Assembly (NCBI GenBank): GCA_023250815.1
Contig: JAHEZZ010000004.1
Span: forward strand, 1-38,365
DNA: 38,365 nucleotides
Reading direction: 5' to 3'
Origin: Bdellovibrionales bacterium
GTDB lineage: Bacteria > Bdellovibrionota > Bacteriovoracia > Bacteriovoracales > Bacteriovoracaceae
Under the pieces are notes generated by a model. That model saw nothing but the letters and a program-made list of their open reading frames with translations, did not search any database and was not told the DNA's origin. The position numbers and the translations under genes were made by a program. Each line of letters begins with the position of its first letter. Position 1 is the stretch's first letter. Of the stretch, positions 31,970 through 38,365 are shown piece by piece.

Positions 31970-33195
31970 TGTAAAACTTCTCGGCGTAAAATAACATGGG
32001 GACTGGCACATTTAACATAGGGAATTCTCACCACCGACCCCGGTTTAGTGCTTTCAATTTCACTACCACTTGCACTTAAAATTTTATCCAAATAAATCTT
32101 TTCACTCTTTCCTCTAAAAGGAAGAATTTCTAAAGTTTCACCGCAGCTAAATTTATTTCTCACTTCTATTAAAAGATACTGCCCTTCTTTTATTTCTAAA
32201 ACGGTACCAATGGCATCAAAAGTTTTTTCTTCACTCTCCCGCTTATTATAGATACTGCTAATATCCGCCGGGCCAATCAATGAGCCGTTAGTATAATCAC
32301 GGTGAGAAAACTTGTTCAGTTCTTCTGTCCAACCCTTTTCTTTTTTTAATTTAACAAACTCAGTGGGATTTTGCTGGTAGCACTCTAAGGCCTCACGGTA
32401 AATTTTGGTAGTAGTAGCAGCGTAGAGCGGCCCCTTCATTCGCCCCTCAATTTTAACAGAATCAATCCCGGCATCAAAAAAATGAGGGATCACATCGACT
32501 CCTTCTAAATCCTTCGAACTCATAAAATAAGTGCTGATCTCTTGGCCGTTGTTTTTTAATTTGTATTCAAAACGGCAACTGTGAGCGCAACCTCCGCGGT
32601 TACTATCCCTACCTTGAGTATAATTTGAAATGACACAATGGCCGGAGTAGGACATACACATCGACCCGTGAATAAACATCTCAATTTCAAGCTTCGTTTT
32701 TTCTTTGATAATTTTTGCTTCATTTAAAGTTACTTCCCGCCCCAAAACAATACGTTTCACTCCCCGCTCTTTCCAAAAGAGAGCGCTTGAAACATTTAAA
32801 CAACTGGCCTGGGTAGAAAGATGAATGACGAGGGATTTATAATTTTGAGAAATAAAATCGACAACTCCAAGATCAGAAACAATCACCGCATCTACTTTAA
32901 TATCGCTCAAAAATGTTAAAAACTCATCCAGCCCCTCAAAATCTTGACGATGAAAAAAACTATTGAGTACTACATAGACTTTACTTTTCCTTGCATGGGC
33001 ATACTTCACCCCTTCTTGAAGTTCGCTATTAGTGAAGTTTTCTGATGCTGCTCGTAATCCAAATTTTTGCCCCCCAAGATAGACGGCATCGGCACCGTAA
33101 TGAACCGCAACTTTAAGTTTTGAAAGACTCCCCGCCGGCGCCAAAACTTCTGGCCTTTGGGGCAATTTTTTAAAAGCAACTTCTAAGGAATCCAT
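31966..33195 (-). CDS. trhP: U32 family protein, probable tRNA 5-hydroxyuridine synthase TrhP
   Basis: 409 residues. RPEVLAPAGSLSKLKVAVHYGADAVYLGGQKFGLRA is the standard U32 opening, and EMFIHGSMCMSYSGHCVISNYTQGRDSNRGGCAHSCRFEY carries the four-cysteine cluster shared with E. coli YegQ/TrhP, followed by SVKIEGRMKGPLYAATTTKIYREAL. TrhP makes ho5U34 in tRNAs. YegQ is longer because of C-terminal additions; this copy ends with a small beta domain (IGTVLEIKEGQYLLIEVRNKFSCGETLEILP). AAGGG six bases before the ATG serves as SD, and TATAAA lies directly between them: the gene start abuts a double-hairpin repeat, so promoter and SD nearly coincide. An alternative start is TTG at codon 11. Confidence 0.85.
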   Translation of the reverse strand: MDSLEVAFKKLPQRPEVLAPAGSLSKLKVAVHYGADAVYLGGQKFGLRAASENFTNSELQEGVKYAHARKSKVYVVLNSFFHRQDFEGLDEFLTFLSDIKVDAVIVSDLGVVDFISQNYKSLVIHLSTQASCLNVSSALFWKERGVKRIVLGREVTLNEAKIIKEKTKLEIEMFIHGSMCMSYSGHCVISNYTQGRDSNRGGCAHSCRFEYKLKNNGQEISTYFMSSKDLEGVDVIPHFFDAGIDSVKIEGRMKGPLYAATTTKIYREALECYQQNPTEFVKLKKEKGWTEELNKFSHRDYTNGSLIGPADISSIYNKRESEEKTFDAIGTVLEIKEGQYLLIEVRNKFSCGETLEILPFRGKSEKIYLDKILSASGSEIESTKPGSVVRIPYVKCASPHVILRREVLQ

Positions 33196-33196
33196 T

Positions 33197-33290
33197 TTAT
33201 ACCCTTCGCAATTTGCCTTTCAAGCAAACCGCTGCCGGTATATCACTTGTAATACCAATTGCAGATATTAATTTTGCAATTGTGATAATA
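33197..33290 (-). repeat. Double-hairpin TTATAC element, inverted copy (upstream of trhP)
   Basis: About 94 bases, oriented toward the minus-strand trhP gene. Its right part is nearly the sequence of copy 2 (TTTGCTTGAAA, AAATTGCGAAGGGTATAA) with TTGAAA and TATAAA 16 bases apart. The left hairpin has different bases, CAATTGCA with TGCAATTG in place of GAGTTTTCC/GGAAAACTC, and the outer stem is TATCAC/GTGATA, so pairing is kept while sequence changes. The intervening ATTACAAGTG also matches copy 2. The rest of the gap to 33380 shows no gene. Confidence 0.7.
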
Positions 33291-33380
33291 CTGAACATTG
33301 CTATGCATCGTTTTATTTTTTTACTACACCACTGCCTTTATCAAATTTTATAGATAGAATAAGGGCCTTGAGAGGAAAGT

Positions 33381-34523
33381 CTGAAAATTAAAAAACTTTT
33401 TAATATTTTTTTGTTTCTATTTATACCGGCCATTGCTTTTTTTATTTATTCTTATTTTACAACTTTAAGTCAAAGTTATCCAGTTTCCTATCTGGTCATT
33501 TCCGTCCCCGAAATTAAAGCAAGTTCACTAAAATAAATTGAAGACTCGCAAATTTTACTGATTGGAGATCACTTTGCAGAGGCCCTGGAAAAATATTTAA
33601 GATCAACGGATGGGCCTATCGCAAAAACAGCGCAGAAATTAAAAACTCCTTTAAAACTTTCCATCCTTAGCACCCAAAATTTAGGGCTTCATAGAATAAA
33701 TTTTCTTTTAAAATCCCTTAAAAAATTGCCCGGACTGATCATTTTTCACGGCAGTGCTAGCGAATATTTTGAAAAAAAAATTGATCCCATTGATTTTCCC
33801 ACTTATAAACACAATATTAAACTATTTCAAAATCCTTCGCTTGCCACCTTGCTCATGTCATTTCCTGTTATTGGTCGCTTTATCTACCATCCCCTTCATT
33901 ACCTTTTTATGAATAAAATCACTAAAAATGAAGAAGAAATTAATGCTGATTTAAAAATGAGTTCTATCGAAATTAACAATATTATTTTTCATTACGAGCT
34001 TGAAACGCTGGCACAAATCATAAGAAAATCAAATTCTGATTTGATTGTTATCACTACACCTGTCAATATTCAAAAGGCGCCCCATGAGGCCTGTGCTCAA
34101 AGTATAACCTCAGGGATCACTGACTTTCAAAGTGAGCAAGCAAATAAAATGGCCCAACAAAACTTTAAAAATGCCTACTACTCTCTAGAAAAATTAATTA
34201 AATCCTCACCAGGCAACGCCCAATCTTATTATCTTTTAGCAAATGCCGCCCTTGGCCTGGGACTCTTTGATGTCGCCCGAGATGCTTATATAAAGGCCAA
34301 TGCCTTTGATTGTGCCCCCGAAGGCAGTTCCGTGCTGATCAATCAAGCAATCAGGCAATGGGTTCTTAAAAACTCTTTTAAAATAATTGATTTTGACGAT
34401 GACCTCTCACACCAAATTGGACATAATGATATTTTTATAAACGATCACTATCCGCAAGATTATTATTATCAACAAGTGCTGACTTCAATAACTGAAGCAA
34501 TTATGAGATATTTTAGATTGTGA
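33381..34523 (+). pseudogene. SGNH/GDSL hydrolase-like gene with TPR insertion, interrupted by an in-frame TAA
   Basis: Read through one TAA (33534-33536), the frame gives a single protein of about 380 residues: basic start and membrane anchor (LFNIFLFLFIPAIAFFIYSYF), then QILLIGDHFAEAL (GDSL block I), LGLHRINFLLKSL, GLIIFHGSASEYF (block III position), SDLIVITTPVN, a TPR-like pair (AYYSLEKLIKSSPGNAQSYYLLANAALGLGLFDVARDAY), a tail resembling IRQ...IDFDDD, and DHYPQDYY (block V). This layout recalls SGNH proteins with a TPR insertion in Myxococcota. The catalytic Ser is replaced by His. The only SD-linked start is CTG 33381 (AGAGG 5 bases upstream). The track's TTG 33726 has no SD and would cut away block I. 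Inactivation is the simplest reading. Confidence 0.68.
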
Positions 34524-34532
34524 GGAATGACC

Positions 34533-34988
34533 ATGAATGCAGATAAAAATAACGGCCCAAAAAATGTCAGCTTAAAAAAACATGAAGTGCTCTGCCTAGA
34601 GGGGGATATTGAAACTGATCTCTACGTTGTCGAAAAAGGTAAACTTATTGTTTGTCTGGTAAAAGGAACTCAGGTTTCACCCTTGGCCTTTATCGGGCCA
34701 AAAGAATTTATCGGAGAGATGTCTTTTTTTGACAAAGGGCCAAGGAGTGCCAATATTATTGCGCTAGAGGATTGTCTACTTACAAAAATTTCCAGTGAAG
34801 AGATGTATAAATCTCTCCCTCGTTGGTTAATTTCGATGGGCCGTACAATGGCCAAAAGAATTCGAACTACCGATGAGGTCATCAGAGGAAAAGGTTTAAA
34901 ATTTGCCAATGCCGAAAGTATGCAACCTTTATCAATTGAAGACCAACGAACCTATTATCTTGCGATCACAAACAAAAAGAAAAAATGA
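34533..34988 (+). CDS. Cyclic-nucleotide-binding (CRP-like) domain protein
   Basis: Start at the second ATG (34533), six bases after GAGGA; the track's first ATG abuts the SD. 151 residues forming a single cNMP-binding beta-roll: LKKHEVLCLEGDIETDLYVVEKGKLIVCL, then the phosphate-binding cassette FIGEMSFFDKGPRSANIIALEDCLL, which keeps the Glu and Arg that hold a cyclic nucleotide. A helical tail follows with no helix-turn-helix, so it is not a CRP/FNR transcription factor; it more likely senses a nucleotide in complex with another protein. It begins 9 bases after the SGNH gene and is followed 6 bases later by a lipoprotein gene. Confidence 0.85.
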   Translation: MNADKNNGPKNVSLKKHEVLCLEGDIETDLYVVEKGKLIVCLVKGTQVSPLAFIGPKEFIGEMSFFDKGPRSANIIALEDCLLTKISSEEMYKSLPRWLISMGRTMAKRIRTTDEVIRGKGLKFANAESMQPLSIEDQRTYYLAITNKKKK

Positions 34989-34994
34989 ACTAAA

Positions 34995-35762
34995 ATGAAA
35001 AAATTATTTCTGCTGTTATTTCTTTTATTATCTGCTTGCGCCAGCAAGGATCAATATTTTCACCCCTCTTATTTCGTGCTTACAGAGGGTAGCGAGGGCA
35101 GTAAACTCAACTACCCAGAACTTTTTAAAAGACTTACTAAAACAAGCACCATGGCCGGAGGACTCTATGAAGTTTCTGTGACCCCCTTAACAACACCACT
35201 CTTAGAGGCACAAGCAAAATTTCAAGGGGAATGGAAACATTTAAGCTCTGAAGAAATATTATCTCTCTCGCAAAATTTAAAAAAAATATATACCGAAGGA
35301 AAAACATGTATTGAATTTAAGGCACAAATTTTGCGTTTTGAAGGGGCCTCAAAAACCAATGACTGGAAAATGTCTCTTTATACTGATTTAACAATGATGC
35401 GAGAGGGAGAAAATGATGCCCAAGAGCGAACCGCCAAAGAATTTGAACTCACTTGGATAACCCCCTTACCGGAAATTGTAAAATCTCAAGTGACAAAAAT
35501 TCAAGACAAATACGATCAGTGGTTACTTTCTGCAGTTGCCTGTACTTATAGAGAACTGCCCCTAGAAAACGGTTTTGCCATAAAAGTAATCGCTCCTTAT
35601 ATCAATTTTCCCTTTTCTGAGCAGTTGAGATTAGATTATGGGAATTGGAGCAACTATGACGACGATCATTTGATGGCCGCCCAAAAAGAAAAGGGCCAGG
35701 ATACACCTTCATCATCTTCAAAAATTAAAAGGCAAAATAACCAACGCTATCGCGGCTGGTAA
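34995..35762 (+). CDS. Lipoprotein of unknown function
   Basis: 255 residues. The signal peptide KKLFLLLFLLLSAC ends in lipobox LSAC, with the lipidated Cys at about 15 followed by Ala-Ser, favouring the outer membrane. The mature domain (about 25-225) is mixed alpha/beta with two further cysteines (GKTCIEF, SAVACTYRE), then a polar tail (QKEKGQDTPSSSSKIKRQNNQRYRGW). No family is recognised. It is the last gene of the SGNH/cNMP/lipoprotein run; no good SD precedes the ATG, which sits six bases after the previous stop, so coupling is likely. Confidence 0.78.
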   Translation: MKKLFLLLFLLLSACASKDQYFHPSYFVLTEGSEGSKLNYPELFKRLTKTSTMAGGLYEVSVTPLTTPLLEAQAKFQGEWKHLSSEEILSLSQNLKKIYTEGKTCIEFKAQILRFEGASKTNDWKMSLYTDLTMMREGENDAQERTAKEFELTWITPLPEIVKSQVTKIQDKYDQWLLSAVACTYRELPLENGFAIKVIAPYINFPFSEQLRLDYGNWSNYDDDHLMAAQKEKGQDTPSSSSKIKRQNNQRYRGW

Positions 35763-35773
35763 TTTTTTCGACA

Positions 35774-35828
35774 CCGGGGCCAAAAGGTGACCGCCTGAGA
35801 ATCGCCCGTTTTTGTTATTTTTTTTTCT
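35774..35828 (+). terminator. Possible terminator region after the 34995 lipoprotein gene
   Basis: A GC-rich stretch (CACCGGGGCCAAAAGGTGACCGCC...CGCCCG) is followed by TTTTTGTTATTTTTTTTT. CACC/GGTG can pair around GGGGCCAAAA, but the stem is short and not adjacent to the T-run, so the call is weak. The rest of the 160-base gap holds only the region before the small lipoprotein gene, including GCAG-TATCTA-CTGC. Confidence 0.3.
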
Positions 35829-35922
35829 AATATGCCGAAAAACTATTAAATTAGAATTGTCTTAATTGGCATCAATTCTGCAGTATCTACTGCGAGTGAA
35901 CAATCAAGACATGGAGGTTTTG

Positions 35923-36087
35923 ATGAATGTAAAAAAATTATTTCCCCTTCTTTTATCGTTAACAATCTTTTTTGCTTCCTGCAGTTCAAACAACACAAAT
36001 CTCACAGAGAATGAAAAACAAACTCTTCATGACAAAAGAATTTATGAACTTCAGAGAGTGAAAGAACGATTATCAAAAGAATACTAA
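35923..36087 (+). CDS. Very small lipoprotein
   Basis: Start at the ATG of MNVKKLF with GGAGG five bases upstream; the track start lies well before it. 54 residues: signal peptide [16 protein letters not shown] with lipobox FASC (lipid-modified Cys about 19), then only 35 residues, Asn/Thr-rich and ending in a charged helix ([24 protein letters not shown]). Size and layout recall entericidin- or Lpp-like small lipoproteins, without real similarity. Its stop overlaps that of convergent malate dehydrogenase (TTAA). Confidence 0.72.
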   Translation: MNVKKLFPLLLSLTIFFASCSSNNTNLTENEKQTLHDKRIYELQRVKERLSKEY

Positions 36088-37076
36088 TTAATAAGGCCTA
36101 GCCCTTTTACAGCATCTCTTTCCCCTTTAAGTTCCCCTAAAGTTGTAAGAAATTTTTCTTTTCCAAAATCATTATGAGTTACACCTTTAATCACTTCGCA
36201 TTTGCCATTTATAGTCTTGCATGGATAAGAAAAAATTAATCCCTTATCGACATCATACTCTCCATTAGAGGCCAAACACATCGAATAATTCACTCCAGGA
36301 GCAGAGTCGTGGGTAAGATTGTAAATCCCGTCGACAACAGCATTCGCTGCAGAAGCAGCACTCGAGAGTCCACGGGCCTTAATAATTTCAGCACCTCTTT
36401 TTTGAACAATCGAAATAAATTCAGTTTTAAGCCAAGTTTGGTCAGTAATAACTTCTGCTACCGCTTTGCCATTAATTTTAGCATTAAAAAAATCTGGATA
36501 CTGAGTCGCCGAGTGATTTCCCCAAATAATTAAATTAGAGACCGCTGTAACATCCACCCCTGCTTTTTTTGCCAGCTGAGTTTTGGCGCGATTTTCATCC
36601 AGCGTAGTCATCGCATAAAAACGATCACGGGGAATATCTTTTGCCGCATTCATCGCCACCAAACAATTAGTGTTGCAAGGGTTACCGACAACAAAAACTC
36701 TCACATCTTTGGCCCCATGATCATTGATCGCTTTGCCTTGAATCGTAAAAATTCCACCGTTGATTTTAAGCAGATCAGCTCTCTCCATGCCATCTTTACG
36801 AGGAACTGATCCCACCAAAATGGCCCAATTGACATCTTTCATAGCAACATTTACATCACTCGTCGGAGTGATTTTTTTAAGCAAGGGAAAAGCACAATCC
36901 TCAAGTTCCATGCATACCCCTTTTAGGGCACCAAGGGCCTGTTCTAATTCTAAAAGTTGCAATTCGATTTCGGTTTCAGGGCCAAACATCTGCCCAGAAG
37001 CAATTCTAAAAAGTAGGGCATAACCAATTTGCCCCGCTGCTCCGGTAACTGCAACCTTAACTCGCTTTCTGGCCAT
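36084..37076 (-). CDS. mdh: Malate dehydrogenase (NAD-dependent, 330-aa type)
   Basis: Oxidises malate to oxaloacetate in the TCA cycle. The dinucleotide motif [21 protein letters not shown], the substrate loop [21 protein letters not shown] with its arginines, [30 protein letters not shown] and the catalytic His in [14 protein letters not shown] (about 187) identify the cytosolic-type/Mdh-SF1 group rather than the E. coli 312-residue type. Full length. The SD AAGGAG lies seven bases before the ATG. It is a single gene here, not linked to sucCD or other TCA genes. Confidence 0.95.
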   Translation of the reverse strand: MARKRVKVAVTGAAGQIGYALLFRIASGQMFGPETEIELQLLELEQALGALKGVCMELEDCAFPLLKKITPTSDVNVAMKDVNWAILVGSVPRKDGMERADLLKINGGIFTIQGKAINDHGAKDVRVFVVGNPCNTNCLVAMNAAKDIPRDRFYAMTTLDENRAKTQLAKKAGVDVTAVSNLIIWGNHSATQYPDFFNAKINGKAVAEVITDQTWLKTEFISIVQKRGAEIIKARGLSSAASAANAVVDGIYNLTHDSAPGVNYSMCLASNGEYDVDKGLIFSYPCKTINGKCEVIKGVTHNDFGKEKFLTTLGELKGERDAVKGLGLIN

Positions 37077-37196
37077 GTAAAACTCCTTAAAAAAATAATA
37101 GATTGAAATTAAAGTTTAACGGGTCTGATTCCTCAAATCAACTGAAAGAAGCTTTATGTCTTGACGGTATTTGATACAATTGCCAGCATCAGGATT

Positions 37197-37694
37197 ATGA
37201 ATCAAAACTTTAAAAATAAAAATCGATATCGCAGAAATCATGGCCATCACCAGAAAGCACAGTCAAATTCAATGACCTCACAACCTGGGGTACAAAATTC
37301 GGCCGAGAAAGTAGTTGTTAGGTATGATCAACTTCAAGAGGCGCATATTCAAGCGAGAAAAAAATATTACGATTTTTATTATCGAGCAGACCCCCAGCAA
37401 CTGGATAAATTTGAACGATCTTTCGATCGAACACTTGTAGAACTTAGAGAGTTCGAATCTAGATTAGGGCCACAAGATTACCAAATACTAAAAAGCAAGC
37501 GAGATAACTATCATTTAGATCTCACTTACTCTACAAATCATCAGCTGGATCCAGAAAAATATCCTATGGATTCTGATCTAAAGATTGAAGACCCCCATAC
37601 TTTAGAATCGCAAATTAAATGCGACTTCTCCAATGATAAAGAAGAATCATATGGCAATGCGGATGATTACAAAAAATATAAAGGAATTGAGTAG
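37197..37694 (+). CDS. Charged hypothetical protein
   Basis: Start at the ATG of MNQNFKNKNRYRRN; the track's TTG (37161) lies in a TTGACG that looks like promoter sequence, and TACAAT occurs at 37175. 165 residues, no signal or membrane segment. A basic Asn/Arg/His-rich N-terminus (about 1-35) suggests nucleic-acid contact. The middle (about 38-100) is a predicted helical hairpin rich in Tyr, Arg and Glu (QEAHIQARKKYYDFYYRADPQQLDKFERSFDRTLVELREFESRL), and the tail is acidic. No family is recognised. It ends 19 bases from the convergent XRE gene. Confidence 0.65.
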   Translation: MNQNFKNKNRYRRNHGHHQKAQSNSMTSQPGVQNSAEKVVVRYDQLQEAHIQARKKYYDFYYRADPQQLDKFERSFDRTLVELREFESRLGPQDYQILKSKRDNYHLDLTYSTNHQLDPEKYPMDSDLKIEDPHTLESQIKCDFSNDKEESYGNADDYKKYKGIE

Positions 37695-37713
37695 GACTTT
37701 TTTCTGACAGATG

Positions 37714-38040
37714 TTAAAGCACGACTTGTTCTTCAGAAACTGCATTTTCAGCAACATTTTTGGAATTTCTAACTTGGCCTTCCATTTTAAAATATTCATC
37801 AAGTGTATTGTGAAAGTCGGCAAGCAATGATTCTCTTAATTCCATCGGAGAGATATCTAAAACTTGTGCTACTCTTTTTAACATTTTAAGAGGAATGCTA
37901 CACAACCCCCTTTCAACGTTAGAAATAAATTGGCCGTTTTTATATCCCAAAATCTGAGACAGCTCGGCCTGTGAATAATGCTTATGATGCTCTAGACGTT
38001 TTTGTCTGATAAGTTGTGATATATTTTCAAAGCTTCTCAT
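37714..38040 (-). CDS. XRE-family helix-turn-helix regulator
   Basis: 108 residues. Residues 6-65 form an HTH_3 domain: LIRQKRLEHHKHYSQAELSQILGYKNGQFISNVERGLCSIPLKMLKRVAQVLDISPMEL, with the SQAELSQ first helix and the QFISNVERG recognition helix-turn. The C-terminal 40 residues are acidic and probably for dimerisation or partner binding. The predicted role is DNA-binding transcriptional control; targets are unknown. GGGGA precedes the ATG. The neighbours do not form a phage or toxin-antitoxin module. Confidence 0.85.
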   Translation of the reverse strand: MRSFENISQLIRQKRLEHHKHYSQAELSQILGYKNGQFISNVERGLCSIPLKMLKRVAQVLDISPMELRESLLADFHNTLDEYFKMEGQVRNSKNVAENAVSEEQVVL

Positions 38041-38222
38041 GGATGTTTCCCCTTAACTTTTAATTATTGAGATCTACATATCAGAAATTAAATTTAGGAT
38101 GAGAACAAAAAGTGTTTTACTCTATTTTTTTTGGACACCTTTAAAACTGTCTTAAAAAGACTGCTAATGTAAGGACAAAATATGATTGGCCTTAAATAAA
38201 AAGGAGTATATTGTAAATTTTG

Positions 38223-38263
38223 CACCCCGTGAGGAGTATAGTTCCCTTCAACTCCTCCCGGTG
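38223..38263 (-). terminator. Hairpin downstream of the YggS-type gene
   Basis: On minus, CACC-GG-GAGGAGT, a 13-base loop, ACTCCTC-ACGG-GGTG, followed by CAAAATTT. The stem is strong (7 plus 4 pairs) and begins 13 bases after the yggS stop, so a terminator is reasonable, though the T-run is short. The right arm contains TATACTCCTCACG, identical over 13 bases to the left end of repeat copy 1. Confidence 0.5.
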
Positions 38264-38275
38264 AGCAGTTCCGAA

Positions 38276-38365
38276 CTATGAAAAAAGTTGTGACCCCACT
38301 CGAATACAATCAGTTTTATATTTAAGAGCGATCTGATAGTCCTGACTCATGCCCATTGAAAGACT
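38276..38365 (-). CDS. YggS/PLPBP-family pyridoxal-phosphate protein, C-terminus (partial)
   Basis: The minus strand is open from the window edge and reads SLSMGMSQDYQIALKYKTDCIRVGSQLFS then TAG. LSMGMSxDxxxAIxxGxTxVRxGxxIFG is the C-terminal signature of the YggS/YlmE/PROSC proteins, which bind PLP and maintain its homeostasis. The 29 visible residues include the phosphate-binding SMGMS and the RVG segment. The remainder of the gene lies beyond the window; it is not in the ORF track because it is short and lacks a start. Confidence 0.82.
   Translation of the reverse strand, partial: SLSMGMSQDYQIALKYKTDCIRVGSQLFS

Noticed and set aside
33726-34523. Separate gene starting at TTG 33726
   Set aside because: No SD, and it would begin in the middle of an SGNH fold whose first block is in frame just upstream.
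37714-38040. Toxin-antitoxin module around the XRE regulator
   Set aside because: The adjacent 37197 gene is convergent, not co-transcribed, and has no toxin-family features.
38094-38309. 71-aa minus-strand ORF near the window end
   Set aside because: It overlaps the yggS C-terminus and the terminator hairpin in another frame, and has no family features.

Overview
This AT-rich window (roughly 35-38% G+C by eye) has the look of a Gram-negative member of the Bdellovibrionota, most like a Bacteriovorax relative. That assignment is inference. It rests on several lipoproteins and outer-membrane beta-barrel candidates, a complete lower mevalonate pathway of the Bdellovibrio/Bacteroidota flavour, and many lineage-restricted secreted proteins. 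Coding density is very high. I found no rRNA, tRNA, CRISPR array, transposase or prophage.

Layout. 1-3661: a membrane-protein tail, an unknown anchored protein, tgt, and convergent serC. 3778-5400: a small beta-barrel candidate and a secreted matrixin-type zinc protease. 5721-8869: an aminopeptidase P convergent with murD. 8970-13068: a METTL25-like methyltransferase, an acidic protein ending in a YbjQ-like domain, and glpD. 13091-18216 (minus): a secreted unknown and three tandem paralogues with a shared N-terminal domain and C-terminal barrels, the middle one a mosaic of its neighbours. 18541-20722: a small conserved-looking protein, trxB and a degenerate crotonase. 20719-26378 (minus): fni, mvaA, a GYDIA-like GHMP kinase, mvaD and mevalonate kinase, nearly gapless, giving the route from HMG-CoA to IPP/DMAPP; HMG-CoA synthase is not here. 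26575-30731: a lipoprotein, an RsmI-family methylase, an RlmL-type methyltransferase and a DUF4143-type AAA ATPase. 30761-33195 (minus): a translationally coupled pair of U32 proteins (TrhP-like). 33381-35762: an SGNH/TPR gene interrupted by an in-frame TAA, a cNMP-binding protein and a lipoprotein. 35923-38365: a tiny lipoprotein, malate dehydrogenase, a charged unknown, an XRE regulator and the C-terminus of a YggS-type PLP protein.

The most unusual signals are not genes. (1) A family of about 95-100 bp elements with TTATAC/GTATAA ends and two internal hairpins lies upstream of genes, and the right hairpin carries a TTGAAA-N15/16-TATAA-like promoter. One copy keeps the fold with different stem bases. 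Shorter relatives lie upstream of murD and elsewhere. (2) The tetranucleotide GGCC is strongly over-represented in all three codon phases and also occurs in non-coding DNA, while CCGG, GCGC and CGCG of identical composition are not; this recalls the cyanobacterial HIP1 phenomenon. (3) Half of the convergent gene pairs share the same 4-bp stop-codon overlap (TTAA/TTAG). All were read by eye; the computations that would settle them are given with each finding.
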